A program made the translations under genes and the position numbers. A model generated the notes under the pieces. The model did not search any database. It was not told the origin of the DNA and saw only the letters and a program-made list of their open reading frames with translations. 64,000 bases of DNA from Variovorax sp. MHTC-1 (GTDB lineage: Bacteria; Pseudomonadota; Gammaproteobacteria; Burkholderiales; Burkholderiaceae_C): assembly GCF_003984645.1 (NCBI RefSeq), contig NZ_RWKI01000003.1, forward strand, positions 248,001-312,000, read 5' to 3'. The stretch's first letter is position 1. Each line of letters opens with the position of its first letter. Below, in pieces: positions 41,540 through 51,114 of the stretch.

Positions 41540-42211
41540 GTGTACAGCGCCCTGACCCTGCGGGAAGCCATTCTCGAGAACCTGAAATCGCGTACCTGGC
41601 GAGCCGGCCACCGCCTGCCGACCGAGCGCGAACTGAGCGGTCAGTTCGGGCTCAGCCGCGGGACGGTGCGCCGGGTGCTGGCAGACCTGAAGAGCCGCGG
41701 GCTGATCACCCAGACGGTGGGCAGCGGGACCTACGTCAGCGAGGAGGTCGCGCAGGCGCTGGCGGAACTCAGCCATGGCGAGTCGCCGCTCGCGACCAGT
41801 CCTGCCGAACTGATGAGCGCGCGCCTGGTGCTCGAGCCCGCCGTCATCGCCATGGTCGTCGGCAATGCCACGGCCGCCGATTTCGCCCGGATGGAAGAGT
41901 GCTGCGACCGGGGCGAGGCGGCGGCGAGCCTCGAGGAGTTCGAACTCTGGGACGGCAGGCTGCACGAGGCCATCGCCGGCGCCGCGCACAACGCCTTCAT
42001 CGCGGCCGTGTTCCAGCGCATGAACGAGGTGCGCGCGCAGGGGGAGTGGGGCATGCTCAAGCGCCGCAGCGCTACGCCGGAGCGCAGGCTGGACTACCAG
42101 CGCGAGCATCGCGAACTGGTCGCCGCGCTCAAGGACCGCGACAGCGCGCGCGCCGTGCAGCTCTGCCTGCAGCATCTGACGCACGTGCGGCGCAATCTGC
42201 TGGGATACTGA
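41540..42211 (+). CDS. GntR-family regulator, FCD type
   Basis: 223 residues, GTG start at 41540. N-terminal winged helix (residues ~5-72): LREAILENLKSRTWRAGHRLPTERELSGQFGLSRGTVRRVLADLKSRGLITQTVGSGTYV. The C-terminal all-helical FCD ligand domain has metal-type residues in ARLVLEPAVIAMVV, LWDGRLHEAIAGAAHN and EHRELVAALKDRDSARA. Presumably represses the divergent FAH-hydrolase/Bug operon until a keto-acid ligand binds. Its stop is followed by the R3 repeat. Confidence 0.86.
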   Translation: MYSALTLREAILENLKSRTWRAGHRLPTERELSGQFGLSRGTVRRVLADLKSRGLITQTVGSGTYVSEEVAQALAELSHGESPLATSPAELMSARLVLEPAVIAMVVGNATAADFARMEECCDRGEAAASLEEFELWDGRLHEAIAGAAHNAFIAAVFQRMNEVRAQGEWGMLKRRSATPERRLDYQREHRELVAALKDRDSARAVQLCLQHLTHVRRNLLGY

Positions 42212-42285
42212 GTTGGCGGCGACCAATCAAGCCCAAATGGTCGCGTGAGCTGGCGGCTGGCCGGCGAAGCCAGGCCCGTTCGGGA

Positions 42286-42366
42286 AACACCGCGGAACCG
42301 GCTTTGCCGGGCCGCCGGTGTTGCCCCCGGTGAGGGGGCTGGCGGACCACACGAAGTGGCGGAGCC
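42286..42366 (-). repeat. 81-bp dispersed repeat, copy R3
   Basis: Reverse complement of R1 (11701-11781) with two mismatches by eye. It lies between the convergent GntR and dnaJ stops, ending 9 bases before the dnaJ stop. Palindromes at both ends could serve as a bidirectional terminator here. The rest of the 42212-42375 gap shows no gene. Confidence 0.85.
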
Positions 42367-42375
42367 GGAGCCTAC

Positions 42376-43512
42376 TCAGCTGAAAAATTCCTTTGCCTTG
42401 TCGAACCAGCCCTTGTCCGTGGGGCTGTGCTTGTCGCCGCCCTTCTTGAGCGATTCGTCGAGCTCTTTCAGCAGCTTGCGCTGGTGCTCGGTGAGCTTGA
42501 CCGGCGTCTCCACGCGGATGTGGCAGTAGAGGTCGCCCGGGTAGGTGGAGCGCACGCCCTTGATGCCCTTGCCGCGCAGGCGGAACTGCTTGCCGCTCTG
42601 GGTGCCGTCGGGGATGTCGATCGCGGCCGCGCCCCTGAGCGTGGGCACGTTGATCTCGCCGCCCAGCGCGGCGGTGGTGATGCTGACCGGCACCACGCAA
42701 TGCAGGTCGTCGCCGTCGCGCTCGAACAGCTCGTGCTTCTTGAGCCGGATCTCTATATAGAGGTCGCCGGGCGGTCCGCCGTTGGTGCCGGGCTCGCCGT
42801 TGCCGGTGCTGCGGATGCGCATGCCGTCGTCGATGCCGGCCGGGATCTTGACCTCGAGCGTCTTGTTGTTCTTGATCTTGCCCTGGCCGTGGCAGGTGGT
42901 GCAGGGCTCGGGAATGATCTTGCCGGTACCGTGGCAGGTCGGGCAGGTCTGCTGCACGCTGAAGAAACCCTGGCGCATCTGTACCGCGCCCTGGCCGTGG
43001 CAGGTGGTGCAGGTGATGGGCTTGGTGCCGGGCTTGGCGCCCGTGCCCTTGCAGGTGCCGCAATCGTCCCAGCTCGGAATGCGGATCTGCGCTTCCTTGC
43101 CGTCGGCCGCCTCCTCGAGCGTCACTTCCATCGCATAGCTCAGGTCGCTGCCGCGGAACACCTGGCGTCCGCCCGCACGACCGCCGGCGCGGCCGCCGAA
43201 CACGTCGCCGAAGATGTCGCCGAAGGCTTCCGCGAAGCCGCCGAAGCCTTCCGCGCCCGGGCCGCCGCGCATGTTAGGGTCGACGCCGGCATGGCCGTAC
43301 TGGTCGTAGGCGGCGCGCTTCTGCGCATCCGACAGCATCTCGTAGGCTTCCTTCACCTCCTTGAACTTGGCTTCGGCTTCCTTGCCGGTGTCGCCATGGT
43401 TGCGGTCGGGGTGGTGCTTCATCGCGAGCTTGCGATAAGCCTTCTTGATTTCTTCCTCGCTCGCGTTCTTCGGGACGCCGAGGGTTTCGTAGTAGTCGCG
43501 TTTGGTGGCCAT
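42376..43512 (-). CDS. dnaJ: Chaperone protein DnaJ
   Basis: 378 residues, full-length class A Hsp40. J domain at 1-70 with the HPD motif in [11 protein letters not shown]; Gly/Phe-rich linker ([27 protein letters not shown]); zinc-finger domain with [24 protein letters not shown] and CTTCHGQG; C-terminal substrate-binding domain. Stimulates DnaK ATPase and delivers substrates. It follows dnaK by 80 bases that contain a terminator-like hairpin. Same strand and order grpE-dnaK-dnaJ. Confidence 0.97.
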   Translation of the reverse strand: MATKRDYYETLGVPKNASEEEIKKAYRKLAMKHHPDRNHGDTGKEAEAKFKEVKEAYEMLSDAQKRAAYDQYGHAGVDPNMRGGPGAEGFGGFAEAFGDIFGDVFGGRAGGRAGGRQVFRGSDLSYAMEVTLEEAADGKEAQIRIPSWDDCGTCKGTGAKPGTKPITCTTCHGQGAVQMRQGFFSVQQTCPTCHGTGKIIPEPCTTCHGQGKIKNNKTLEVKIPAGIDDGMRIRSTGNGEPGTNGGPPGDLYIEIRLKKHELFERDGDDLHCVVPVSITTAALGGEINVPTLRGAAAIDIPDGTQSGKQFRLRGKGIKGVRSTYPGDLYCHIRVETPVKLTEHQRKLLKELDESLKKGGDKHSPTDKGWFDKAKEFFS

Positions 43513-43540
43513 GGTCGGTGGGCTGGGGGAGCGAAAACGG

Positions 43541-43588
43541 AAAAAGGCCGGACCGCCCTGTCAGGAGATCCAGCCTTGCCGGGGCCTT
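43541..43588 (-). terminator. Terminator/attenuator-like hairpin between dnaK and dnaJ
   Basis: Read leftward, AAGGCC (43588-43583) pairs with GGCCTT (43549-43544) and is followed at once by a run of T to 43541. Loop length is about 33 bases with further internal pairing, so strength is uncertain. It would lower dnaJ relative to dnaK expression. Confidence 0.4.
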
Positions 43589-43592
43589 CGTA

Positions 43593-45527
<1,935 letters not shown>

Positions 45528-45568
45528 GTTGTTTGCTCCTGAACGCGAAAAATATGTTGTTGTGAACT

Positions 45569-45577
45569 TGTGGATAA
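45569..45577 (-). promoter_or_regulatory. Single perfect DnaA box in the grpE-dnaK gap
   Basis: TTATCCACA on the minus strand matches the strict DnaA-box consensus. It overlaps the -10 position of a possible second, weak sigma32-like promoter for dnaK (CTTGAAT at 45593-45587, spacing 13). One box only, so an origin is not implied. Confidence 0.35.
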
Positions 45578-45630
45578 CCCAGCTCGATTCAAGGGACGAA
45601 GCGGGGATTTCCTGTGGGTTTCCGTGGAAT

Positions 45631-46200
45631 TCAGCTGGGCGCGCTGACCGTCACCAGCGCCGGGCGCAGCACGCGCTCGGCGATCGTGTAGCCCTTCTGC
45701 AGCACGCTCACGATGGTGTTGGCTTCCTGGCCTTCGGCCGGCACCACCGAAATCGCCTGGTGCTGGTGCGGGTCGAACTTGGCGCCGGCCGCCGGCGCGA
45801 TTTCGATCACCTTGTTGCGCTCCAGCGCGCTCTTGAGCTGGCGCAGCGTGGCTTCGGCGCCTTCGCTGATCTGCTCCGGCGTGGCGTCCTTGTGGGCCAG
45901 GCCGGCCTCGAGGCTGTCGAGCACCGGCAGCAGGCTTTCGGCAAACGATTCGATCGCGAACTTGCGGCCCTTGCTGACCTCCTCGTCGGCACGGCGGCGT
46001 GCGTTCTGCACATCGGCCTGCGCGCGCAGGTACTGGTCGTTCAGTTCGGCGTTCTTGGCTTGCAGCGCAGCGATCTCGGCCGCGGCGGCCGCCAGGGCGT
46101 CGGCCTCGTTGGCGGCTTGCGCGGCTTCCAGCTCTTCCGGGCTGGGCTCGCCCTGCAGGAAGTTATCGGGATTCGATTGGGGGTTTTGCGGGTCTGACAT
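45631..46200 (-). CDS. grpE: Nucleotide exchange factor GrpE
   Basis: 189 residues from ATG 46200. Acidic, disordered N-terminus, then a long coiled coil ([54 protein letters not shown]) and the C-terminal beta domain with [45 protein letters not shown]. Releases ADP from DnaK. First gene of the heat-shock operon, directly behind a strong sigma32 promoter. Confidence 0.96.
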   Translation of the reverse strand: MSDPQNPQSNPDNFLQGEPSPEELEAAQAANEADALAAAAAEIAALQAKNAELNDQYLRAQADVQNARRRADEEVSKGRKFAIESFAESLLPVLDSLEAGLAHKDATPEQISEGAEATLRQLKSALERNKVIEIAPAAGAKFDPHQHQAISVVPAEGQEANTIVSVLQKGYTIAERVLRPALVTVSAPS

Positions 46201-46247
46201 GCTCAAAAAGCCGGCGGCCACGCCGGAAAACAAAACAATAGCGGGCC

Positions 46248-46275
46248 AGATGGGGCTGGGCTCGGGGTTTTCAAG
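46248..46275 (-). promoter_or_regulatory. Sigma32 heat-shock promoter of grpE-dnaK-dnaJ
   Basis: Read leftward: CTTGAAA at 46275-46269, 13 bases, then CCCCATCT at 46255-46248. This is a full match to CTTGAAA-N13-CCCCATnT. The transcription start would be near 46241, about 41 bases before the grpE ATG. Confidence 0.88.
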
Positions 46276-46277
46276 GC

Positions 46278-46305
46278 AAAAAAATGCGCCCATCCAGGCG
46301 CATTT
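46278..46305 (-). terminator. Intrinsic terminator of the FKBP gene
   Basis: Read leftward: AAATGCGCC (46305-46297), 6-base loop, GGCGCATTT (46290-46282) and a run of seven T to 46278. A 9-bp perfect stem followed by T residues, 25 bases after the isomerase stop and immediately before the sigma32 -35 element. Confidence 0.88.
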
Positions 46306-46330
46306 CGCTCGGGGCGGCGGTGCCGCCCGC

Positions 46331-46681
46331 TCAGTGGGCGTCGAGCAGCTCGACGTCGAACTTCAGGGTCGCGTTCGGCGGGATCACGCCGCCGGCGCCG
46401 CGTGCGCCGTAGCCGAGTGCGGGCGGGATGATCAGCGTGCGCTGGCCGCCGATCTTCATGCCGGCGACGCCTTCGTCCCAGCCCTTGATGACCTGGCCGG
46501 CCCCCAGCGAGAAGGCGAAGGGGTCGTTGCGATCGCGGCTGGAGTCGAATTTGGCGCCCTGGACGCCGTCGTTGTAGAGCCAGCCGGTGTAGTGCACATG
46601 CACGTGCTGGCCGGCCTTGGCTTCGGCGCCGCCACCGACGGTGGTGTCTTCGTATTGCAGGCCGGAGGGAGTGGTGGGCAT
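46331..46681 (-). CDS. FKBP-type peptidyl-prolyl isomerase
   Basis: 116 residues, a single FKBP domain without signal peptide. Blocks: [101 protein letters not shown]; active-site Tyr, Phe, Asp, Trp and Tyr are all present. Cytosolic, probably a general folding helper. It is insulated from the heat-shock operon by a terminator. Confidence 0.94.
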   Translation of the reverse strand: MPTTPSGLQYEDTTVGGGAEAKAGQHVHVHYTGWLYNDGVQGAKFDSSRDRNDPFAFSLGAGQVIKGWDEGVAGMKIGGQRTLIIPPALGYGARGAGGVIPPNATLKFDVELLDAH

Positions 46682-46719
46682 GGAATGCTCCTTGGGGATG
46701 AAGAAAAAAGCCCTGCAGT

Positions 46720-47082
46720 TTAACGAGGCGTCGGATTCGGCCCGAGCTGCTTGAGGGGCGCGGGCGCGGCGGGCGCCGCTTTCTTGACCTGGTTCACCTG
46801 CCACTTCACGGCAAAGGCCTGCAGGTCGGACAGGCGCTTGAGCAGGTCCTGCCCGCTCAACGTGAGGCTGTAGCCCTCGCTGCCGTGGTTCACGATGCCT
46901 GCTTCGCGCAACTCCTTGATGCGGGTATTGAGCGTATTGGGCGTGATGTTGCCGACGCTGTCCTGCAGCAGGCGGAAGGTCTGGGCATGGCCGTCGCGCA
47001 GTGCCCAGAGCACGCGCAGTGCGTAGCGGGCCTCCAGCATCGCAAGCAATTGGCTGACAGCCGCGTTTTCCTTGCTACTCAT
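46720..47082 (-). CDS. HxlR-like winged-helix regulator
   Basis: 120 residues. Helix-turn-helix at ~15-90: LLAMLEARYALRVLWALRDGHAQTFRLLQDSVGNITPNTLNTRIKELREAGIVNHGSEGYSLTLSGQDLLKRL, typical of HxlR/DUF24-type proteins though without the usual N-terminal Cys. The C-terminal tail is Ala/Pro/Lys-rich. Target unknown; it lies 38 bases upstream of the FKBP gene on the same strand and may be co-transcribed. Confidence 0.75.
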   Translation of the reverse strand: MSSKENAAVSQLLAMLEARYALRVLWALRDGHAQTFRLLQDSVGNITPNTLNTRIKELREAGIVNHGSEGYSLTLSGQDLLKRLSDLQAFAVKWQVNQVKKAAPAAPAPLKQLGPNPTPR

Positions 47083-47197
47083 CGAACAACATCTCCTCGG
47101 GGCGGCGGCTGCACATCACCGTGGCGCTGCGCGTTTTTTTATGTTGGGTGCTGGACCACTCGGATCGGGCCGGCGACTATATCCCAGAAGGCAGCTT

Positions 47198-47214
47198 GCT
47201 ACAAGTTTTATAGC
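47198..47214. repeat. Short GCTA...TAGC palindromic repeat
   Basis: GCTACAAGTTTTATAGC: GCTA and TAGC arms around an A+T-rich centre. Sequences of this pattern are, as I recall, very frequent in Comamonadaceae intergenic regions. The 47083-47254 gap between psd and the HxlR-like gene holds this and no gene. Confidence 0.35.
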
Positions 47215-47254
47215 TGTGCAGTGAGACCGGCTGCGGGTCGCAGAGGCGGCTCCT

Positions 47255-48106
47255 TCAAGAGCTCGAATAGTTGGCCATGAGTTCGCCGAGCCGGATCGAG
47301 CCTGCCGGCGACCACGTCGGGTTGAAGGCGAGGGGTGGCGGAGGGAACAACATCACCACCGTGGACCCGAGCAGGAAACGGCCCATCTCCTCGCCTTGCT
47401 CGAGCACGATCTGCCGATCGGCGTAGTTCCATTCGCGCACTTCGCCGCCGCGCGGCGGGTTGACCACGCCATGCCACACGGTCGCCATGCTGCCGACGAT
47501 GGTGGCGCCGACCAGCACCAGCACGAAGGGGCCGCGCGCCGATTCGAAGACGCACACCACGCGCTCGTTGCGCGCGAAGAGGCCGGGCACGCCGCGCGCC
47601 GTGGCCGGATTGACCGAGAACAGCTCGCCCGGCACGTAGATCATGCGCGAGAGGCGCCCGTCGCAGGGCATGTGGATGCGGTGGTAGTCCTTCGGGCTCA
47701 GGTAGAGCGTGGCGAAGCTGCCGTGCGCGAACTGCGCCGCCAGCGCCGCATCGCCGCCGACCAGCGCGGTGATGCTGTAGCGGTGGCCCTTGGCCTGGAA
47801 GATCTGTTCGCCTTCGATCGGGCCGAACTGGCTGATCGCGCCGTCGACCGGCGACACCAGGTCGGCCTTCGCGATCGGGCGCGCGCCGGGCTTCAGGGCC
47901 CGGGTGAAGAACTCGTTGAAGCTCGGATAGCTCGCGATGTCGCTATCGAGCGCCTCGCCCATGTCGACGCCGTACTTGGCGACGAAGCGCCGGATGATCC
48001 AGGTCGTGACCGCACCGCGCTCCTTGCCGGCCACCCAGCCGGCAAACGAAGTCAGTGCCTGTTTGGGAAAGAGGTACTGCGGCAGGACGGAGAGGCGGTG
48101 GGACAA
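47255..48106 (-). CDS. psd: Phosphatidylserine decarboxylase proenzyme
   Basis: 283 residues. Makes phosphatidylethanolamine at the inner membrane. The self-cleavage motif is LGST with Ser248 becoming the pyruvoyl group, near the C-terminus. Other blocks: FNEFFTRALKPGARPIA, LVSPVDGAISQFGPI (catalytic Asp), FATLYLSPKDYHRIHMPCDG and VVCVFESARGPFVLVLVGATIVGSM. The order and length fit the proteobacterial membrane-bound enzyme. Gene stands alone. Confidence 0.96.
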   Translation of the reverse strand: MSHRLSVLPQYLFPKQALTSFAGWVAGKERGAVTTWIIRRFVAKYGVDMGEALDSDIASYPSFNEFFTRALKPGARPIAKADLVSPVDGAISQFGPIEGEQIFQAKGHRYSITALVGGDAALAAQFAHGSFATLYLSPKDYHRIHMPCDGRLSRMIYVPGELFSVNPATARGVPGLFARNERVVCVFESARGPFVLVLVGATIVGSMATVWHGVVNPPRGGEVREWNYADRQIVLEQGEEMGRFLLGSTVVMLFPPPPLAFNPTWSPAGSIRLGELMANYSSS

Positions 48107-48173
48107 GAAGGGGCTTCCGAAAAAGGGAAGGCGATTCTATCGAGCGCCCCGCCTGTCGCCAGTGGGACGACGG

Positions 48174-49166
48174 TTACTCCGCCTTGATTCCCGCGGCCTT
48201 GATGACCTGCGCCCATTTTTCGACCTCGGACTTCTGGAAGGCGGCGATCTGAGCAGTCGTCATGTCGGCCGGCTGCATGCCGAAACCCTTGAGCTTGTCC
48301 TGCATCTCTGGCTGCGCCAGGATCTTGCGGATCTCGGTGTGCAGGCGATCGATCACCGGCGCAGGAGTCCCGGCCGGCACGAAGATCGCCTGCCAGGACA
48401 GCACCTCGAAGTCCTTCAGGCTCGGCAGGCCCGACTCCGCCACCGTCGGCACGTCCGGCATCGAGGCCAGCCGCTTGGCCGAGCTGACGGCGATCGCGCG
48501 CAGCTTGCCGCTCTGGATGTGCGGCCCGGCGACCACCGTGGTGTCGAACATCATGTCGACCTGGCCGCCGATCACGTCCTGGATCGCGGGGCCGCTGCCC
48601 TTGTAGGGCACGTGCGTGAACTTGACGCCCGACTTGTAGGACAGCAGCTCCAGCGTCAGGTGCTGCGAGGTGCCGGTGCCGGCCGAAGCGGACGAGAGCC
48701 CGCCCGACTTGGTCTTGCTGGCCTCGAGCACGTCCTTCAGCGTCTTGTAAGGGCTCGCCTGGTTGACCACCAGCACCACCGGGTTGGTGCCGATCAGCGT
48801 CACCGGCGCAAAGGACTTCTGCGGGTCGTAGCCGATCTTCGGATAGAGGCTCACATTGATCGCATGCGAGCTGATGGTGCCGCCCAGCATCGTGTAGCCG
48901 TCGGGTGCGGCGCGCGACGCGATCTCCGAGCCCACGCTGCCGCCGGCGCCGCCCTTGTTGTCGATCACGACGCTGGTGCCCAGTGCCGGCCCGAGCTTCT
49001 GGCTGATCAGGCGGCCGAGCGTGTCGGTGGTGCCACCTGCAGGGAAGGGCACGAGATAGGTGATGGCCTTGCCGGTGGGCCACGAGCCCTGCGCGAAGGC
49101 GGGCAGGGCCGGCAGTCCTGCGGCGAGCGAGGCGAGCGCGGTATGGATGAGGGTGCGGCGTTGCAT
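48174..49166 (-). CDS. Bug-family substrate-binding protein (uronate cluster, left end)
   Basis: 330 residues from ATG 49166 (AGGAG 9 bases upstream); a TTG at 49190 is less likely. Twin-arginine-like signal MQRRTLIHTALASLAAGLPALPAFAQ. Bug blocks: AITYLVPFPAGGTTDTLGRLISQKL, VVIDNKGGAGGSVGSEIASRAAPDGYTML, FTHVPYKGSGPAIQDVIGGQVDMMFDTT. It ends the ten-gene leftward transcription unit, so probably binds an aldarate or uronate-derived acid. No TctAB permease adjoins. Confidence 0.88.
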   Translation of the reverse strand: MQRRTLIHTALASLAAGLPALPAFAQGSWPTGKAITYLVPFPAGGTTDTLGRLISQKLGPALGTSVVIDNKGGAGGSVGSEIASRAAPDGYTMLGGTISSHAINVSLYPKIGYDPQKSFAPVTLIGTNPVVLVVNQASPYKTLKDVLEASKTKSGGLSSASAGTGTSQHLTLELLSYKSGVKFTHVPYKGSGPAIQDVIGGQVDMMFDTTVVAGPHIQSGKLRAIAVSSAKRLASMPDVPTVAESGLPSLKDFEVLSWQAIFVPAGTPAPVIDRLHTEIRKILAQPEMQDKLKGFGMQPADMTTAQIAAFQKSEVEKWAQVIKAAGIKAE

Positions 49167-49211
49167 AAAAGGTGTCTCCTTGGCGTTCAAATAAAAAAAC
49201 TCAGCGCGAGC

Positions 49212-50309
49212 TCACGGCAGCTCGACGATCTCGACCCAGTTCGGGTTCTTGCCCAGCGGCAGTCGCTGGGGCGTGCCGAGGGCGCCGCTCGCAGCGTCGA
49301 TCGGGTGCACCGAGGCGCTGTGGGACTCCTGGCCGACGGCGACCAGAAAACGGCCGCTCGGATCGATGGCGAAGCCGCGCGGCGTCTTCTCGGTCGGCGT
49401 CTGGCCCAGCGCCTGCAGCCGGCCGGTCGAGGCGTCGACCTTGAAGCCCGACAGCGTGCTGGACGTGCGCTCCGATGCGTAGAGATAGCGGCCGTCGGGC
49501 GTGAGATGAAGATCGGCGGCCCAGGGCTTGCCGGTGAAGCCCGCGGGCAGCACGGTGGTGCTCTGCTGGAGCTGCAGCGTGCCCCGGGCGGCGTCCCATG
49601 CGTACACATGCAGGCCGGCGTCGAGCTCGTTCAGCAGGTACACGTTGCGCTGCGCCTTGTCCCAGACGAAGTGGCGCGGTCCCGACTTCGCCGTGCTGGT
49701 CGTCAGCGGCGGGTCGTTGGGCGACAAGGCCCCGGTCTGAGCGTCGAAGCGCCAGCTCGAAACGTTGTCGCCGCCCAGGCTGGTCGCCAGCACGAAGCGG
49801 TTGCCGGCATCGGCATGGATCGCGTGTGCGTTGGGTGCCGTTGGAAGCAGCTGCTGGATCGGGCCGACGTTGCCCGTCTTGTCGATGCTGTTGACCGTGA
49901 TCTTGTGCCCCGGGTAGGAGGCCGCGAACAGCCAGCGCCCCGTGGCGTCGGTGTCGATGTTGGCCATGCTGTCGGCCAGCGGCGCCTCGCCCAGTTTCTT
50001 CAGCTTGCCGCTGGCGCCATCGATCGCGAAACTCGCGACGCGAAAAGGCTGCGAGCGAAGTGCGGCGTACAGGAAGCGCTTGTCGGGGCTCACCGCCATC
50101 GGCATTACCGCGCCGCCGACGTTCACCGATTCCACCGGCTTCAGCGTGCCCTGGGCGCGGTCGAGCTCGAGAACGGAGATTTCCTGGCTGTCCGCATTGG
50201 ACACATAGACCCAGGTGGCGGCCGAAACGCTGCCGCCGATCCCGGCGAGTCCGGGCGCGAGCAGCAGGGCGAGGCGGCGCAGCGCGCGCGAAGTGATGGC
50301 TGGATGCAT
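49212..50309 (-). CDS. Exported beta-propeller lactonase (6-phosphogluconolactonase/YbhE-like)
   Basis: 365 residues with signal peptide (1-30, ending GGSVSAA). Seven-bladed propeller repeats are visible: TWVYVSNADSQEISVLELD, FLYAALRSQPFRVASFAID, GRWLFAASYPGHKITVNSID, RFVLATSLGGDNVSSWRFD, RNVYLLNELDAGLHVYAWD, RYLYASERTSSTLSGFKVD and RFLVAVGQESHSASVHPID. The lactonase family of PF10282. A periplasmic sugar-lactone hydrolase would fit the cluster, opening lactones outside the cytosol; alternatively another lactone is used. Confidence 0.85.
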   Translation of the reverse strand: MHPAITSRALRRLALLLAPGLAGIGGSVSAATWVYVSNADSQEISVLELDRAQGTLKPVESVNVGGAVMPMAVSPDKRFLYAALRSQPFRVASFAIDGASGKLKKLGEAPLADSMANIDTDATGRWLFAASYPGHKITVNSIDKTGNVGPIQQLLPTAPNAHAIHADAGNRFVLATSLGGDNVSSWRFDAQTGALSPNDPPLTTSTAKSGPRHFVWDKAQRNVYLLNELDAGLHVYAWDAARGTLQLQQSTTVLPAGFTGKPWAADLHLTPDGRYLYASERTSSTLSGFKVDASTGRLQALGQTPTEKTPRGFAIDPSGRFLVAVGQESHSASVHPIDAASGALGTPQRLPLGKNPNWVEIVELP

Positions 50310-50336
50310 GTTCTTTTTCCTTGGGAGTTCAGCCGG

Positions 50337-51101
50337 TCAGGGCATGTACTGGCCGCCGTTCACCTCGAGGATCTGGCCCGTCACGTAGCTCGAAAGCTGT
50401 TCCGATGCGAGATAGAGGAAGGCGCCCACGCAGTCGTCGGGCTCGCCGATGCGGGCCATCGGGATCGTGGCCCTGAAGGCCTCGAGCATCTGCGGCGTCG
50501 AGAACTGGTCGTGGAAGGGCGTCTGGATCACGCCCGGCGCAACCGCGTTGACCCGGATGCTGTCGGGCGCGAGTTCCTTCGCGAGGCCGCGTGTCGCGGT
50601 GCTGACGAAGCCTTTCGCGCCGGCATACAGGTAGGCGCCCGGCCCGCCGCCGTGGCGCGCCGCGACCGACGAGACATTGATGATGCTGCCGCCGCGGCCC
50701 TGCGTGCGCATGAGCGGTACCACTTCGCGGCAGAAGGCGAGCACCGACCGCGCATTGATATGCAGCACATCGTCGAAGAGCGCATCGTCGAACTCGGCGA
50801 TCGGCACCCGCTTGACCAGGCTGCCTGCGTTGTTGACGAGGATGTCGATGCCGCCCCAGCGCGCGGCGGTTTCGCGCACGACGCGGCGGATCGCTTCGGC
50901 GTCGCGCACGTCGCCCTGCAGCGCGAAGGCTTCGCCGCCGGCGGCGGTGATCGCATCGACCACTTCCTTCGCCGGGCCGGCCGAGCGGTTGTAGTGCACC
51001 GCCACGCGAACGCCGCGCGCCGCGTAGGCCCTCGCGACGGCAGCCCCGATGCCGGTGCTGGCGCCGGTGACGAGGGCGGTCTTGCCTTTGAGGTCTTCCA
51101 T
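50337..51101 (-). CDS. Short-chain dehydrogenase/reductase
   Basis: 254 residues. NAD(P) motif ALVTGASTGIGAAVARA (TGxxxGIG), NNAG in ILVNNAGSLVKRVP, catalytic Ser in IINVSSVAARHGG, Tyr-x3-Lys in YLYAGAKGFVS, and the C-terminal VNGGQYMP. Classical SDR, cytosolic. Substrate unknown; in the cluster it may reduce or oxidise a sugar-acid intermediate. It starts 13 bases after garD. Confidence 0.86.
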   Translation of the reverse strand: MEDLKGKTALVTGASTGIGAAVARAYAARGVRVAVHYNRSAGPAKEVVDAITAAGGEAFALQGDVRDAEAIRRVVRETAARWGGIDILVNNAGSLVKRVPIAEFDDALFDDVLHINARSVLAFCREVVPLMRTQGRGGSIINVSSVAARHGGGPGAYLYAGAKGFVSTATRGLAKELAPDSIRVNAVAPGVIQTPFHDQFSTPQMLEAFRATIPMARIGEPDDCVGAFLYLASEQLSSYVTGQILEVNGGQYMP

Positions 51102-51114
51102 GCGTTTCTCCTTG

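Noticed and set aside
45569..45577. Replication origin
   Set aside because: Only one DnaA box is seen and there is no dnaA, dnaN or A+T-rich unwinding region nearby.
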